This document shows, piece after piece, positions 22,826 through 33,464 of a stretch of 64,000 nt of DNA. Location of the stretch: contig NC_079244.1 of the NCBI RefSeq assembly GCF_028009165.1, forward strand, positions 806,001 to 870,000, written 5' to 3'. Origin of the DNA: Akanthomyces muscarius (lineage: Eukaryota > Ascomycota > Sordariomycetes > Hypocreales > Cordycipitaceae). Within the stretch, counting starts at the first letter, position 1, and each line of letters begins with the position of its first letter. Made by a program: the position numbers and the translations under genes. A model generated the notes under the pieces. It made no database searches. It worked only from the letters and a program-made list of their open reading frames with translations, and had not been told where the DNA came from.

Positions 22826-25800
22826 ATGGATGGATATCCGCTGGGAAGCCTTGATCACAATGTGCCTTTGATTATTTTCTCAGGCTTGACGTCGAGCTCC
22901 TCCGAGATCGAGCTCGATGCGACACTGCGAGAAGAAGCGGCGCTTCTTCGCTCCGATCTGCCCCCCTTGGACAGTAAAGAGGCAGAGCTCCTGGAAGAGC
23001 ACTTTGGAAATGTAGACAGCGAAGGGCAATCGTGGACTGCGGTTTCAAGAGAAGATTCATACCGGCTCCGCATAAAAACCGTAGGACGAGTGAGTGTTGC
23101 CCATCGCGATAATGAACATCCTCAGAGTGCTAACCATTGAAGACGTATCCCTTGCCGCCGAAGCGCGCGTCCCTTCCAGAAGATGCTGAACCGACGAGGC
23201 CGAACCCTATGCTGCACTCACCATTCTCACCGCTTAGCCCAGCCTCGACGTTGTATCCAGACGGCTTGATGAATGCGCAGTGGATACAAAAGCACCAGGA
23301 ATTAGTGCCCAGCGTGTTTGCCTGCTGTTATTGCTTGACGAACGATTCGGCTTCAGCAACTTTGCAAGATAATCGACTAAAGGCGGACATAAACAGTATC
23401 AAAGCGACCTTGACAGAAACTGGCTACAAGACACGTTTAGCTGTCCTTTTCGTGCAGCGCGAAGGAGACGGAAGTTCGCCCTCCATCACCGACCAGATTT
23501 CCGAACGACTCGAAAATATTCGAAAGGGCACCGCCATGGACCCCAAAGCAATATTCTACATTCACCCCCAAGATTCACCGTCGGACCTGAAACAAGTTGC
23601 AGACAGCATCCTGGCTAGTCTTTACGGAACCGCCATTGAGTATTATAGAGACCTCGGCCGTCATTCGCGGAAGAAGCGATCGCGCGGTGTCGTACCACAA
23701 CCGACAGTTCCACCCACATCTGGCACCTCTCAGACCCTTTCAATGCCGGATTGGAGCTTTCGATATGATTTCAAAACCGCCGTCTTCTCGGAATTCAGAC
23801 AAGAGTTTGACCCTGCTATCCGATCGTTTGAGCAATCATACGAGATACTGCTGGGCCAGGATGTAATGGATACGATACCAAGTTGGAGCCCTCGCTGGAA
23901 TGAGGCGCGCTTACTTGCCGACATTATTTCAATACGCTGTCTAAGGCTGCATCTTTGGATGAATCAGCCAAGCCTAGCAGTGCGTCGCTGGCAGGCGCAT
24001 CGAGATCGCATTGGGGATTTGGTTGACAGCAGAGGAAAAGGAACGAATAACTACGGGTGGCAAGCCTGGGAAGCGCGCTGGGCCCTGGTTATGGCTCAGC
24101 TCATAGAAAGGGTTGAGCTGCCAGACCTCGCACCGTCGACGATGAACCTCTTTTTGCAGCCCGAAAAGGCTGTTCTCGGGGAACGGCTACACCCATGGGA
24201 GCTCCTTCACCATACAGGCTACTGGTATCGTATCGCGGCTCGCCATATTGGCGCACGACGGACTCTTGCTTTGATGATAGCAGATGAAGACCGTGCGCCG
24301 CCGAACGGGTCAAATGTGAAGGACTCGCAACATTATGACACATATCTGTGCCCGCCGCCCTATAAAGAGAACCCCGTAGAAGGGGAGGGCGTGGACCATG
24401 CACAGCTGATCATAGACTGCTTAATTGCGGCTCGCACTCAATACCAAGGACGAAAACAACTACGCATAGCTGCTGAGCTATCTCTCGAATGTTCTCGTGA
24501 GATGGCTCGACTGGAAACCTGGCAGGACGTGCTAGCAATGCTGCGACCGCTGTGGGAAGACTTGTCGTTTCGCAGTGAAAATTGGGTTGATATATCGGAA
24601 GAGCTATGTTGGTTGATGCGTCGGGCTGCTGTTGCGGCTGGTCGAGGCGAGCTTGTAGTGGCCATTGACTGGGAGCTTCTTAACAAGAGTAGGTGGACCT
24701 GTGCATTCTAGAATGGGAAGACGGAGCTAACAATCTTTAGAATTCTCAAGGCGCCCGTACTGGCACTATGACCTTGACAAAAGCCTCGATGGCATGAAGC
24801 TGGAAGACAAGCCCTCGGTGGATGTTTCTGACGGATCAGCGACTGGCTTCATTTCCACTTCGTTTGTGTTCCAAAACAAGGAGAGCAAAGCAGGAGACTT
24901 TTGCACAGCTCAATTGTCGCTTCTGTCCAACGCTATGCCTGGCTCTGCGCCTGTTACTCTATCAAAAGTGCGAGTCGAGTTCGAGGGCAGCTTGAAGCCA
25001 ATAACGCTGGAGCATGCGTCTTCGGGCGAGAAAAGAACGGGCCGCCCAATATCGATCCGTCAGGTGAGACTAGACGAAGAATTCTCTGAGGATTCTGAGG
25101 AAGATCTGCCGACAAAGCTGCATGGCACCTGCGACTTGACGCTAGAAGCGGGACAGCGACTTGTCATTGAGATGGCGATTCCGTTGCGAGAAGCCGGGGT
25201 CGTTGAGCCCCTGTCTGTTGCACTCCATGTGGAAACCAAAGCTTTTGACCTGGGCCTGACGCTTCCATTCAGAGAGACGGATGCGGCAGTCGGATGGTTC
25301 ACTCCAGGCTCTACGAAAGCTCGCAACGTTCGCGCCGATTCAAGATCATTGAGCATTCAGCCCCGTCCGCCAAAGTTGGATATTAAGATTGCTCGACAAT
25401 TGCAGCAATATTATGCAAATGAACCGATTGTGTTGAATGCTGTGCTACAGAACAACGAAGACGAGGCAGCCACGGCGAAGCTGGACATTCACGCATTCGG
25501 CAAAATGATACCAATTCTTCGCGTTCACGCGGGCGGCAAAGACCACGCTACCGATGCTCAAGCTGAAGAAGAGTCCGAGCTTAGTGGTATCAGCCTAGGC
25601 AAAATCGAAAGCTCGGCATCGCGCGAAATTGTCCTCGAGATTGACCCGATCAACAGCCCGATGTCATATGAAGTCCAACTGAGAGCAACATATCACCTGG
25701 AAACCGATTCGGCCACGCCTATTATACAAGTGTACTCAGTCCAGCTTACCTTGGTCAGTCCCTTTGAAGCAAATTATGACCTTGTTCCAAGACTGCATCC

Positions 25801-26620
25801 CGAGCCATGGCCAAGCCTGTTTAATGCAGAAGGCTTGGATGATATCGATGAAGAGGATGGGAAGCAGCGGAAGCCCATTGGACTCACTCAGCGTTGGTGC
25901 CTGCTATCGCACTTCGCTTCATTCGCGCAAGAGAATGTTCGGGTCCTGGATACAGAGGTGGAGGTGACTGACTGCGTTAGTGGCGCACGCTGCAGGGTGA
26001 AAAAGCTTACTGGCATCACGGAAGCCGAGGGGCTCTTGATTGAGCCAAAGACGATGCATGAGTCACAATTCGAAATTGAAGCCCAGAAAGTGCAGCTAGA
26101 AGATCGGAGCCCCGTTTCGATCGATCTAGCTTTCAAGATCAAGTGGCGTAGAGCAGACTCGACACCTGAAACATCACCAAACACGACAACCATGCCTGTG
26201 GGTCGATATCTGGTACTGGGATCGGAACCGCGCGTGCTGGCGACTGCCTGGCACGGAGAGCCGGACGAGACCAGCACCATGCAGCTGGACATTACGATTG
26301 AGAACCCGTCGCATCATCTGCTCACCTTTGGACTCACAATGGACCCGAGCGACGAGTTTGCCTTTTCCGGAGCCAAGCAGACAACATTGCATATGCTGCC
26401 CATGTCGCGGCGGACAGCAACGTACCGGCTCCTGCCATACAGGAGAGGCTGCTATATTCGGCCAGGATTGGTGGTGAGGGACAAGTACTTTCAAAAGGTG
26501 CTCCGCATCATTCCGACAGAAGACATGAAGATTGATAAAGACGGACTTTTGGTGTGGGTTCCAGGACTGGGAGAGGATGGGGAGCAAAGTGAGGAGGAGA
26601 CTGAAGACGAGCAGCAATAG
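22826..26620 (+). CDS. TRAPPC11 (foie gras / gryzun) subunit of the TRAPP complex
   Basis: Three exons (22826-23089, 23143-24688, 24741-26620) give 1229 residues. The N-terminal half contains the alpha-solenoid foie-gras region (SFRYDFKTAVFSEFRQEFDP, then AIRSFEQSYEILLGQDVMD and WEARWALVMAQLIERVELPD). The C-terminal half is beta-rich and carries the gryzun region (STSFVFQNKESKAGDF, PRLHPEPWPSLFN, HHLLTFGLTMDPSDEFAFSG, RRTATYRLLPYRRGCY). TRAPPC11 belongs to the metazoan and filamentous-fungal TRAPP complex, a Rab exchange factor acting in ER-Golgi traffic and autophagy; budding yeast lacks it. The length is close to the roughly 1130 residues of animal homologues. It ends in an acidic tail. Confidence 0.92.
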
Positions 26621-28001
26621 AAGACGATGTACGTGGCGATAGGTACGGCATGAGATAGGCGCTACATGATTTTTTCTGCATAGGTTGTGTAGAAGATACA
26701 ATGACTTGAAGCAGGTCTGAATGCCCATGTGAACAGTGCACTAGAATGAATTTCAGACCTGTAAGCTTGCATTGGAGGAAGCAACTAAAATCAAGTCGCG
26801 TAAGATGATGTCGGCGCGGAGGAGGGTTGACGCCGATGTGGGGCGGCAGCTGAGCCGTGTCTGTCAACCTGTCTATCAATACTTAGATGAAGAGACGGCG
26901 CTGGCACGTTGCAAGCAGCTGACATTATAGTTTCCATGTCTGCATTATAAATTGATCCGAGAATACAGACTTTCGGTCGGAGACAGCCATGCTAGAAAAT
27001 AAGAAGTGACAGCGTAGGAGGCTCACTCTCACACGTGTGGGGCGTCTATGACATCAACGAGAGACTGTAAATCCAAAGCAGCCTTGCCAAAGAAGAGTAT
27101 GTTGTTAAGCGCACTATTCATGAGCTCATGGCATGATGGTCATAGATGGTCGACCACGACATCATTATTTCCGCCTCAGCTTCTTGTTCACCAGATGCCG
27201 AATTTGATTCCATGACGGGGCCCCGCTGTGCTGTGACCTAAAAGCGGCAGCCCCATAATAAGCGTTCGGACATCGGTATACTTGGAGTTCCGGAATGGCA
27301 GCCGCTCGCAAGGGCCACTGGTTACTGAGAACTAGTTTTCGGTCTTGGACAAGCTAGTCTATTGAATTGTTACGGTGGGACTTGCGGCAAGCCTTGGCCG
27401 TTCCTGATTTGGTAGGATTGCCTCAGCCCTGCCCTGCCGCGTGTTGCTGCGTCGTGGTCTCGGACGTAGAGACGGAGAAGCGATGTTGACTCAGTTTTCA
27501 GGCTTGTAAGAAAAGGCGTCGGGAGGGTGCACATGCAAGCGCTGATACATAGCCGTGATTGCAACTGCACCATGCTGTGCTGCAACGATACGCTTGTCCA
27601 AACCTTGGAGGGTGCGTGTTGAATGGTAATACATGGTGTAAAGGCACAAGCAAATCCGAAAAACAGTGCTCGGATCTAATCTCACACAGATGCCAGATTG
27701 ATGCGACCCTTGGCATTTCGTGATAGTGTACGGCTCTGGAGTGTGAATGGCGGACAATGCCGAGATGGTTCCTCCACCCTGGTATCGCGGACCCATGGCT
27801 CATTTCTCGGCCGAGTTTTTCTAGCGGCCGACTTGGCAATGTTCCCAAGCACTGAGTCAAACGCCACGCTAACCAGCGGGAAGCCAGTCTCACCTGGCCC
27901 GAGAGACATAAAGTCCCTTGTTTGCAGTTTTCTGAAAGAAACCGGTCGCCATTGGCCCGTTCGAATTTAATCTCGTAAGCTTGGGAGGTGGAGCAAGAAG
28001 G

Positions 28002-28133
28002 ATGAGCCGCAAGGGGGAATCCAAGAAAAAGGCAGTAAAAAAAACAAAGAACGACGCTAGCGATGAGAACGATGGAGAGCTTTCGCAGTCATCGTCGGCC
28101 ATCGGCACTGTGGCTGTCCGCGTGCAGGGTTAG
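28002..28133 (+). CDS. Possible short coding region, 43 residues
   Basis: An ATG-to-TAG frame starts MSRKGESKKKAVKKTKNDAS, continues with acidic residues and ends AIGTVAVRVQG. The bias from lysine-rich to acidic is unlike random intergenic sequence. It is short, lacks any family I recognise, and lies upstream of the MFS gene, so it could be a small gene, an upstream ORF or chance. Confidence 0.2.
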   Translation: MSRKGESKKKAVKKTKNDASDENDGELSQSSSAIGTVAVRVQG

Positions 28134-28135
28134 CT

Positions 28136-28156
28136 GGGGGGGGGGGGGGGGGGGGG
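28136..28156. repeat. Poly-G tract, 21 nt
   Basis: An uninterrupted run of 21 G on the + strand, followed by aggg. It lies about 400 bp upstream of the MFS transporter start codon. It is probably length-variable and able to form G-quadruplexes. Confidence 0.9.
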
Positions 28157-28553
28157 AGGGTCGTGGCTTCCAAAGACGATTGAGGCGTGCGAGCGAGCTC
28201 TTATTACACGTCCACTTGTAATAGTTTCTTTTTTTTCTGTTCCTCTCTCCCACTCTGCTTTATTCATCTATTTAATATCCTTTCTTTCCCATCCCGGGAT
28301 TTACTCTTATTAGTCCAAGTCAGACCCTCAGTAACATCAACGCCCCTTCACCACTTTCACACGACGCGTTGTGTTGTCGTGAATCTGGGCTTTTCCAGCA
28401 ATACTCTGGGAAAATACTTCAACCTCGCCTCTTCTTCCCCAACGGCAACGACATCCTCGCTGTGCCGGCGACGCCTCGACTCGCCAAGCTCTTCGCCGCT
28501 TCTACCTCTGCGCACCGTTGCTTTCCTTCGCTCTCGCCCTCTCCGACGACATC

Positions 28554-30461
28554 ATGGTCGCAACTGCGACTGAAAACCCCGAGTCTCGGCACTCTTCCGA
28601 GAAGACGCTTCCCGACAACAGCACAATGACGACCACCACAGCAGAGCCGTTGCCACAGCAGGGTGACAGTCTGCAGGACACGACTGAAAAGCAGCATGAC
28701 GCGACCAGCCAGCAGCCCGCAGAGCCAGAATACCCCGGCGCATTGAAGCTCACTCTGACAATGCTCGCGTTGTGCATTTCCATTTTCCTCGTGGCCCTCG
28801 ACCAGACGATAATTGCGCCCGCTCTCGGTGCCATTACAAGTCAATTCCACAGCACCAAAGATATTGTAAGTCGCATTGTATTGGTAAAACATGTTCGGTT
28901 TCTAACAGTTTCCGTCTCCGGCAGGGCTGGTATGGATCTTCCTATCTCCTCACGTCGACTTGTCTGCAGCCGATCTACGGTGTTATCTACCGCCTCTTCA
29001 ACGTCAAGTGGGTTTTTCTCACAGCCATTTTCATCTTCGAAGTCGGCAGCTTGCTATGCGCCGTCGCCCCTTCTTCCGTCGCCTTCATCGTCGGTCGCGC
29101 TATTGCCGGCATGGGCACGGCCGGTCTGTTTTCCGGCGCCGTCGTGATTCTCTCCTACACTCGTACGTCCTCCGTTCCCCTTCCCCAAATCGCCCGTACA
29201 GCCACTTACATGGACCGCTCCAGTTCCCCTCTCGAAACGCCCTCTCGCCTTTGGTCTCATCGGCGGCATGTGGGGCATCGCCTCCGTCGCCGGTCCGCTG
29301 CTCGGCGGCGCGTTTACCGATAATGTCACCTGGCGCTGGTGCTTCTACATCAACCTCCCCGTCGGCGGCCTCGCCATGGCCATTGTCATGTGGGTGGTCC
29401 ACATCAAGCGCAACACCAAATTCTCCCAGGGCCTCTCCGTCGTGCAGCGCATCTTGAAGCTCGACCTCATCGGCAGCGCCATCTTCATCCCGGCCATCAT
29501 CTGCCTCCTCCTCGCGCTGCAGTGGGGTGGCGCCGACTATCCCTGGAGCAACTCGCGCATCATTGGTCTTTTTGTCGGCTCCGGTGCCATGCTGGTTCTA
29601 TTTCTCGTTATCCAGTGGTGGCGTGCGGAACAGAGCACCTTTCCGCCATTTTTGTTTAAGAACCGAAGCATCGTCGCCGCCATGTCATTTTGCTTCTTTT
29701 TCGGGGCTGGATTCTTTCCTTTGATCTACTACCTCTGTAAGTCTATCCGGGTGTGCAGTATTAGTGATTCGCAGCTAACCATTTTAGCCCTGTATTTCCA
29801 AGCAATTCAGGGCGTGAGTGCCGTCCAAGCTGGTATCAAGGTTCTCCCTCTCCTACTCGCCACCGTCATCTGCTCCATTGCCTCCGGTGGGTTGGTTTCG
29901 CGCTTTGGCGTGTACAAGTATGTCATTGTACCGTGTATGGCGCTCTTCTCCATCGGCGCTGGCCTCATCACCACTTTCGACGTCCACACTCCACTCCGCG
30001 AGTGGTTCGGCTACCAGGTTCTCGCCGGTCTCGGCATCGGTGCTGGGTTTCAAATTGGCGCTATCGTTGTCCAGACAGTTCTTCCTCAGGAATGGATTCC
30101 TGTCGGCACCGCCTGTGTCCAGTTCTTCCAAAGTCTGGGAGGTGCAATTTTTATCGCCGTCGCACAGACAGTCTTCCAGAACGGCCTCATCTCTGGAATT
30201 GAGAGCGCCGATATTGGCATCGAAGACCCTCGTATCTTCATCAACAGCGGTGTTTCGCAAGCCAGAAATATCCTCGCCCAGATGCATCGTGAGGATGCTC
30301 TCCCACTCGTCCTCGAAGCTTACATGAAGGGTCTGCGTAACACCTACTACATTACACTGGCATGTGCGATCTGTGCGTTCCTCTCCGTGCTGGCTCTTGA
30401 AAAGAAGTCAGTCAAGGACAAAAACCAGAAGAAGGTTGATGTCGAGGCTACTGCGGCTTAA
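28554..30461 (+). CDS. MFS drug:H+ antiporter, DHA2 (14-TM) family
   Basis: Four exons (28554-28865, 28925-29162, 29224-29736, 29788-30461) give 578 residues. After a hydrophilic N-terminus of about 65 residues, the first membrane segment ([17 protein letters not shown]) contains the LDxTI motif of DHA2 efflux pumps. [19 protein letters not shown] and the antiporter motif C region [19 protein letters not shown], then INLPVGG, follow. About 14 hydrophobic helices can be picked out. Such plasma-membrane pumps export toxins, drugs or secondary metabolites. No biosynthetic genes lie next to it, so its substrate cannot be inferred. I chose the ATG at 28554 because the upstream in-frame triplets are not ATG. 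Confidence 0.92.
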
Positions 30462-30679
30462 CTCGGTTCGAGCATGATACCACTACCTGGCGTTGTTCAC
30501 TTGTACTTTTGTGTAATATTTGGATTGTTAGATAGAGCGGGCAACAGATGGAGAAACTGGACATAACTCGACTCCATGCATTGATATGCTAGTAAATGTA
30601 CAATTATACCCCATACCAATTTTCACAAAATACCACATGAAAAGTGAATGGCCTGTCTCTGGTCACGCAACAAGCCTTA

Positions 30680-31765
30680 TTACTGAGTATCTTCAGGTGG
30701 CCGATCCCACACTTTATGCTTGTTTTGGCCCTTGACTTCCGGGTCAGTGCCGACATACTGTATCACCCAATCCCGCACCACCTTTGTTTTGACTAGCTGC
30801 GGATTATCCGCCCCGTCTGCGGTCGCCGCCGCCAGCGCTTTTGAAGTATAAGAAGCCCGTGCGTCCTTCCTCTTGCTCCATAGCAGATGCACCTTGGTCT
30901 GTCCGCGCCGCAGGCTCTGGCCGTAGACCCTGCCGCGGAACACATGCAGCGCAACGTTCTGCAGCAAGATCACGTCCTGGCGGCGCAGGCTGAGCAAGTC
31001 GCCAGAGGCCGCTGCCTCTTTTGACAGCCAAAAGGTGACTGCGAAGCCGGATCTGGTGTCGTCACCGAGGAGCACCTCGACGAGGGAGAGGGTCTGGCAC
31101 CAGCGCGTCGTGACGGAGCGAGGCTGCGCGATGGATAGTATGCCGACGATTATGTTGAGCGTGACGGTCTGCGGCTGCAGCGAGATGACTTGCCTCGCTG
31201 AGGGGACGTCCTCCAGGTCGGAGAGATGGGCGGGGGGGATGTCTGGTGCCGCTGGTCGTGGCGGTGCGCCGGCAGCGTTGGTGGTGGTGGTCGAGGTGGA
31301 GAGAAAGGAAGTTTCGTCGAGGAATGTAGTGGTGGTGTTTTCACCGTCGTCTAGCTGGGAGGAAGGCAACGAGTTGTGGATTGCGAGCGATTGCTCACAA
31401 AACTCGCCAAAGGCGGCTTCGTCGGACTCGGGTCTGGCGGCGTCGTCCCCGCCGTGGGAGGACGTCAGGGACGAAGGGCAGAAGAAGCCGTCGTCTTTGT
31501 AGGCGCCATGAAAGGAAAGGTCTAGGAAGTTGTGCGCCTGGCTGAATCCAGTGTGCAGTGGTTTCCGATGTAGCGATAGTGATCGCCACATGGGCGCAAT
31601 GCTCGCTGGCGAGGGGCGATGACTGCTGCTGCTAGACGCAGCATCATCGCCAGCCGGTTTGATGAATTCGCGAAACGGCTCGGCGAAATTTTGAATAGTG
31701 CATTTCTCTTCGTCTAGAAGAGATGGCGACGGCGCGCCAGCTAGGAGCAGGACTCGGGGAGGCAT
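30680..31765 (-). CDS. Conserved hypothetical protein with a possible OB-fold C-terminus
   Basis: One exon gives 361 residues. I do not recognise the family. The first half is low-complexity, rich in S, T, D and P, with an amphipathic start (IQNFAEPFREFIKPAGD). The second half, about residues 190-330, alternates beta strands: RQVISLQPQTVTLNIIVGIL, SLVEVLLGDDTRSGFAVTFW, LSLRRQDVILLQNVALHVF and TKVHLLWSKRK. This pattern of five strands with a drift toward basic residues resembles an OB-fold that binds nucleic acid, as in RPA or shieldin-like proteins. That is inference only. It converges on the MFS transporter with only 218 bp between stops. The ATG at 31765 is the first true start. Confidence 0.75.
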   Translation of the reverse strand: MPPRVLLLAGAPSPSLLDEEKCTIQNFAEPFREFIKPAGDDAASSSSSHRPSPASIAPMWRSLSLHRKPLHTGFSQAHNFLDLSFHGAYKDDGFFCPSSLTSSHGGDDAARPESDEAAFGEFCEQSLAIHNSLPSSQLDDGENTTTTFLDETSFLSTSTTTTNAAGAPPRPAAPDIPPAHLSDLEDVPSARQVISLQPQTVTLNIIVGILSIAQPRSVTTRWCQTLSLVEVLLGDDTRSGFAVTFWLSKEAAASGDLLSLRRQDVILLQNVALHVFRGRVYGQSLRRGQTKVHLLWSKRKDARASYTSKALAAATADGADNPQLVKTKVVRDWVIQYVGTDPEVKGQNKHKVWDRPPEDTQ

Positions 31766-32316
31766 TTGGCACACTGTTCCCTCGCTTGTGTGGTGTCAGT
31801 CATGTTGTGGCGGGCAGCAGAGGACAGCCGTATTGTCTCGATGCGACGCAGGTTCTTGACTTGTTGGGATTCAGCTCACACGAGAGCCGTGATTTTGTAC
31901 CAAGGTTGAGCATGACAGAATTAATGCATGGGGTTGTTTCGGAGAAGAAGCATAGCGTGAGCGCAAGCGCGGCACAGGCTGTGGAGGCTTCACGGTACTT
32001 GGCTGGCAGCGGGCTTTGCACGGGAGGGTAATCACATTTTTTGATGCGTGACACTAAACGAGCGTTTATAAACTCAATAAATTGTGCCAAGTTGACTCTG
32101 TATGCCTTGGGGAATTACTTTGTAAGATTTCAGGGATTGAATTGATACTAAAACCGTGTGTATCTTTGAACCAGCTGCTGCCTGTCCCTCGGCTCGTGCA
32201 ACAGCGCAGCGGACCACAATAACTACTTACACGATCCAGTAACTAGCACTCAGAATCATTGTCTCTTCGTCATGGAAGTCGGATTCAACGGCACTGTTCA
32301 CGTCAGTTTATTGCGA
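31766..32316. other. Upstream region of the OB-fold-like gene
   Basis: About 550 bp that should contain the promoter of the OB-fold-like gene and the 3' UTR of the cysteine-rich peptide gene. No other gene is seen. Confidence 0.55.
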
Positions 32317-32745
32317 TTAGCACTGCAAAGGTCAGCGAATGGCTCAGAGTCCATGGCTGCCTCTTCTTTTTCTCGACTTACCGCGCAGAGGCCGCCAGTT
32401 CTAGGTCTCTAAACATTGGACATCAGTAACAACTCTACGGCTTGGTCACAGATTTCAAGACTCACGCATCCCTACAAGTAAAAAGGTTAGTTTCTTGCGA
32501 AGAAATCTGTATGAATCTGGGACAGGAAATAACATACATTGCCAGAGCTGCCGCATGAGCAGCAGACATAGTTCGAGGGGCAGTTTGTGCCGTCAGCGCA
32601 CTATCGGACAGCTTGTTAGTGACCTCTTTGTTCTTGCAAGACTATAAAGACCGTGAGGTTTGCGTACTCGAGCTCGTCGTTCCAGCTCCGGGCCGGCGAC
32701 CACGAGGGAAACGAGTGTAGCAAAGATAATTGTAGTGAAGCGCAT
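32317..32745 (-). CDS. Small secreted cysteine-rich peptide, five exons
   Basis: Exons 32745-32668, 32600-32538, 32471-32466, 32408-32382 and 32322-32317 give 59 residues. All four introns are 57-67 nt, phase 0, with good donors (GTACGC, GTATGT, GTGAGT, GTAAGT) and branch points (CACTAAC, AACTAAC, TACTGAT, CGCTGAC). Exons 3 and 5 are only 6 nt. The N-terminus MRFTTIIFATLVSLVVAG is a signal peptide. A dibasic site (ELERRAR) then allows Kex2-like cleavage. The remaining 33 residues hold eight cysteines: C-x5-C-x5-CC-x-C-x6-C-x7-C-x-C. This suggests a secreted, disulfide-knotted peptide, perhaps an effector or antimicrobial. I recognise no family. An alternative last acceptor (coding from 32293) also supplies Cys8 and adds one Arg. 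Without intron 3 splicing, a different tail of 18 residues would follow. Confidence 0.8.
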
Positions 32746-33464
32746 TGTTGCTATAAAGATGAATGAGGGTTGTGCCTATTGCTTAGATGTCGGGGTAGCT
32801 TGCAAGTTATTCTCAGTTGCTGCAACTCAACAGATGCCTGGTTACATTATGGCAATATTTATAGTTTGGATAGCCCTACCGAAGTCGGGCATGTCAAGAC
32901 TGCTGATGACCCGGCCCGCCTCACCAATTCTTTCAGCTGCTCCCAGATCAGCACTCTCCAATGATGCCAAGACTCACGACTTCCAAGATACTACTCGCGT
33001 GACATTGCAGTTCTAGGAAGGTCGCAAGGGCAGCTACAAAGCTAGTTTGTGAATCAAGGCAACTGTGGCGGGCACTAGATCGTCTTATTGGATGCTCTGC
33101 GCCGCGCGCGACGTTCCGTGTTGGGGGGAAGGATTCGTAGAGTCCGCTGCGGCTGAATGCTTACAATCGCTAGTTACAACTTCACCCCGCATTTTAGCTC
33201 GCAAAGGCACTGCCAATTGCCGAGCTTCTTTACTGCCGGGGAATTGCCCTGCTTTGATATATTATTAGATGTATTATTAGATGGTGGTGGTAAATGACGA
33301 ATCGCTTGCACAACACGTCTCATTGTGTGACGACCTAGTCGATATAAGATTTTGAGGTTGGTAAATATTTTAGCATCATTTATCTGTGACTAGGGTATAT
33401 AAATAATGCTTGCTTCTCTTCTCGGTATGTGATGCCAGTCACAGCAGCATCATCTGGAGCATGC
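32746..33464. other. Intergenic region, peptide promoter and rvt 3' end
   Basis: About 720 bp. It holds the TATA box at 32856-32863 and otherwise no coding signal. An A/T-rich part at 33255-33400 follows the rvt stop. Confidence 0.55.
32856..32863 (-). promoter_or_regulatory. TATA box of the cysteine-rich peptide gene
   Basis: TATAAATA on the minus strand, about 110 bp upstream of the ATG at 32745. The spacing supports this as the core promoter and supports the gene call. Confidence 0.6.

Larger units (their letters stand above)
26621..28553. other. Intergenic region and MFS-gene leader
   Basis: About 1.9 kb. No gene of normal size is seen. A 44-codon ATG frame lies at 28002-28133 (see separate entry), followed at once by a 21-nt G run. 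The stretch 28200-28550 is pyrimidine-rich and is the likely 5' UTR of the transporter gene. Confidence 0.55.

Noticed and set aside
28554..30461. MFS pump plus Zn2Cys6 factor plus AKT2-like hydrolase as a toxin or secondary-metabolite cluster
   Set aside because: No PKS, NRPS, terpene, P450 or other core biosynthetic genes are present, and the genes are separated by housekeeping genes.
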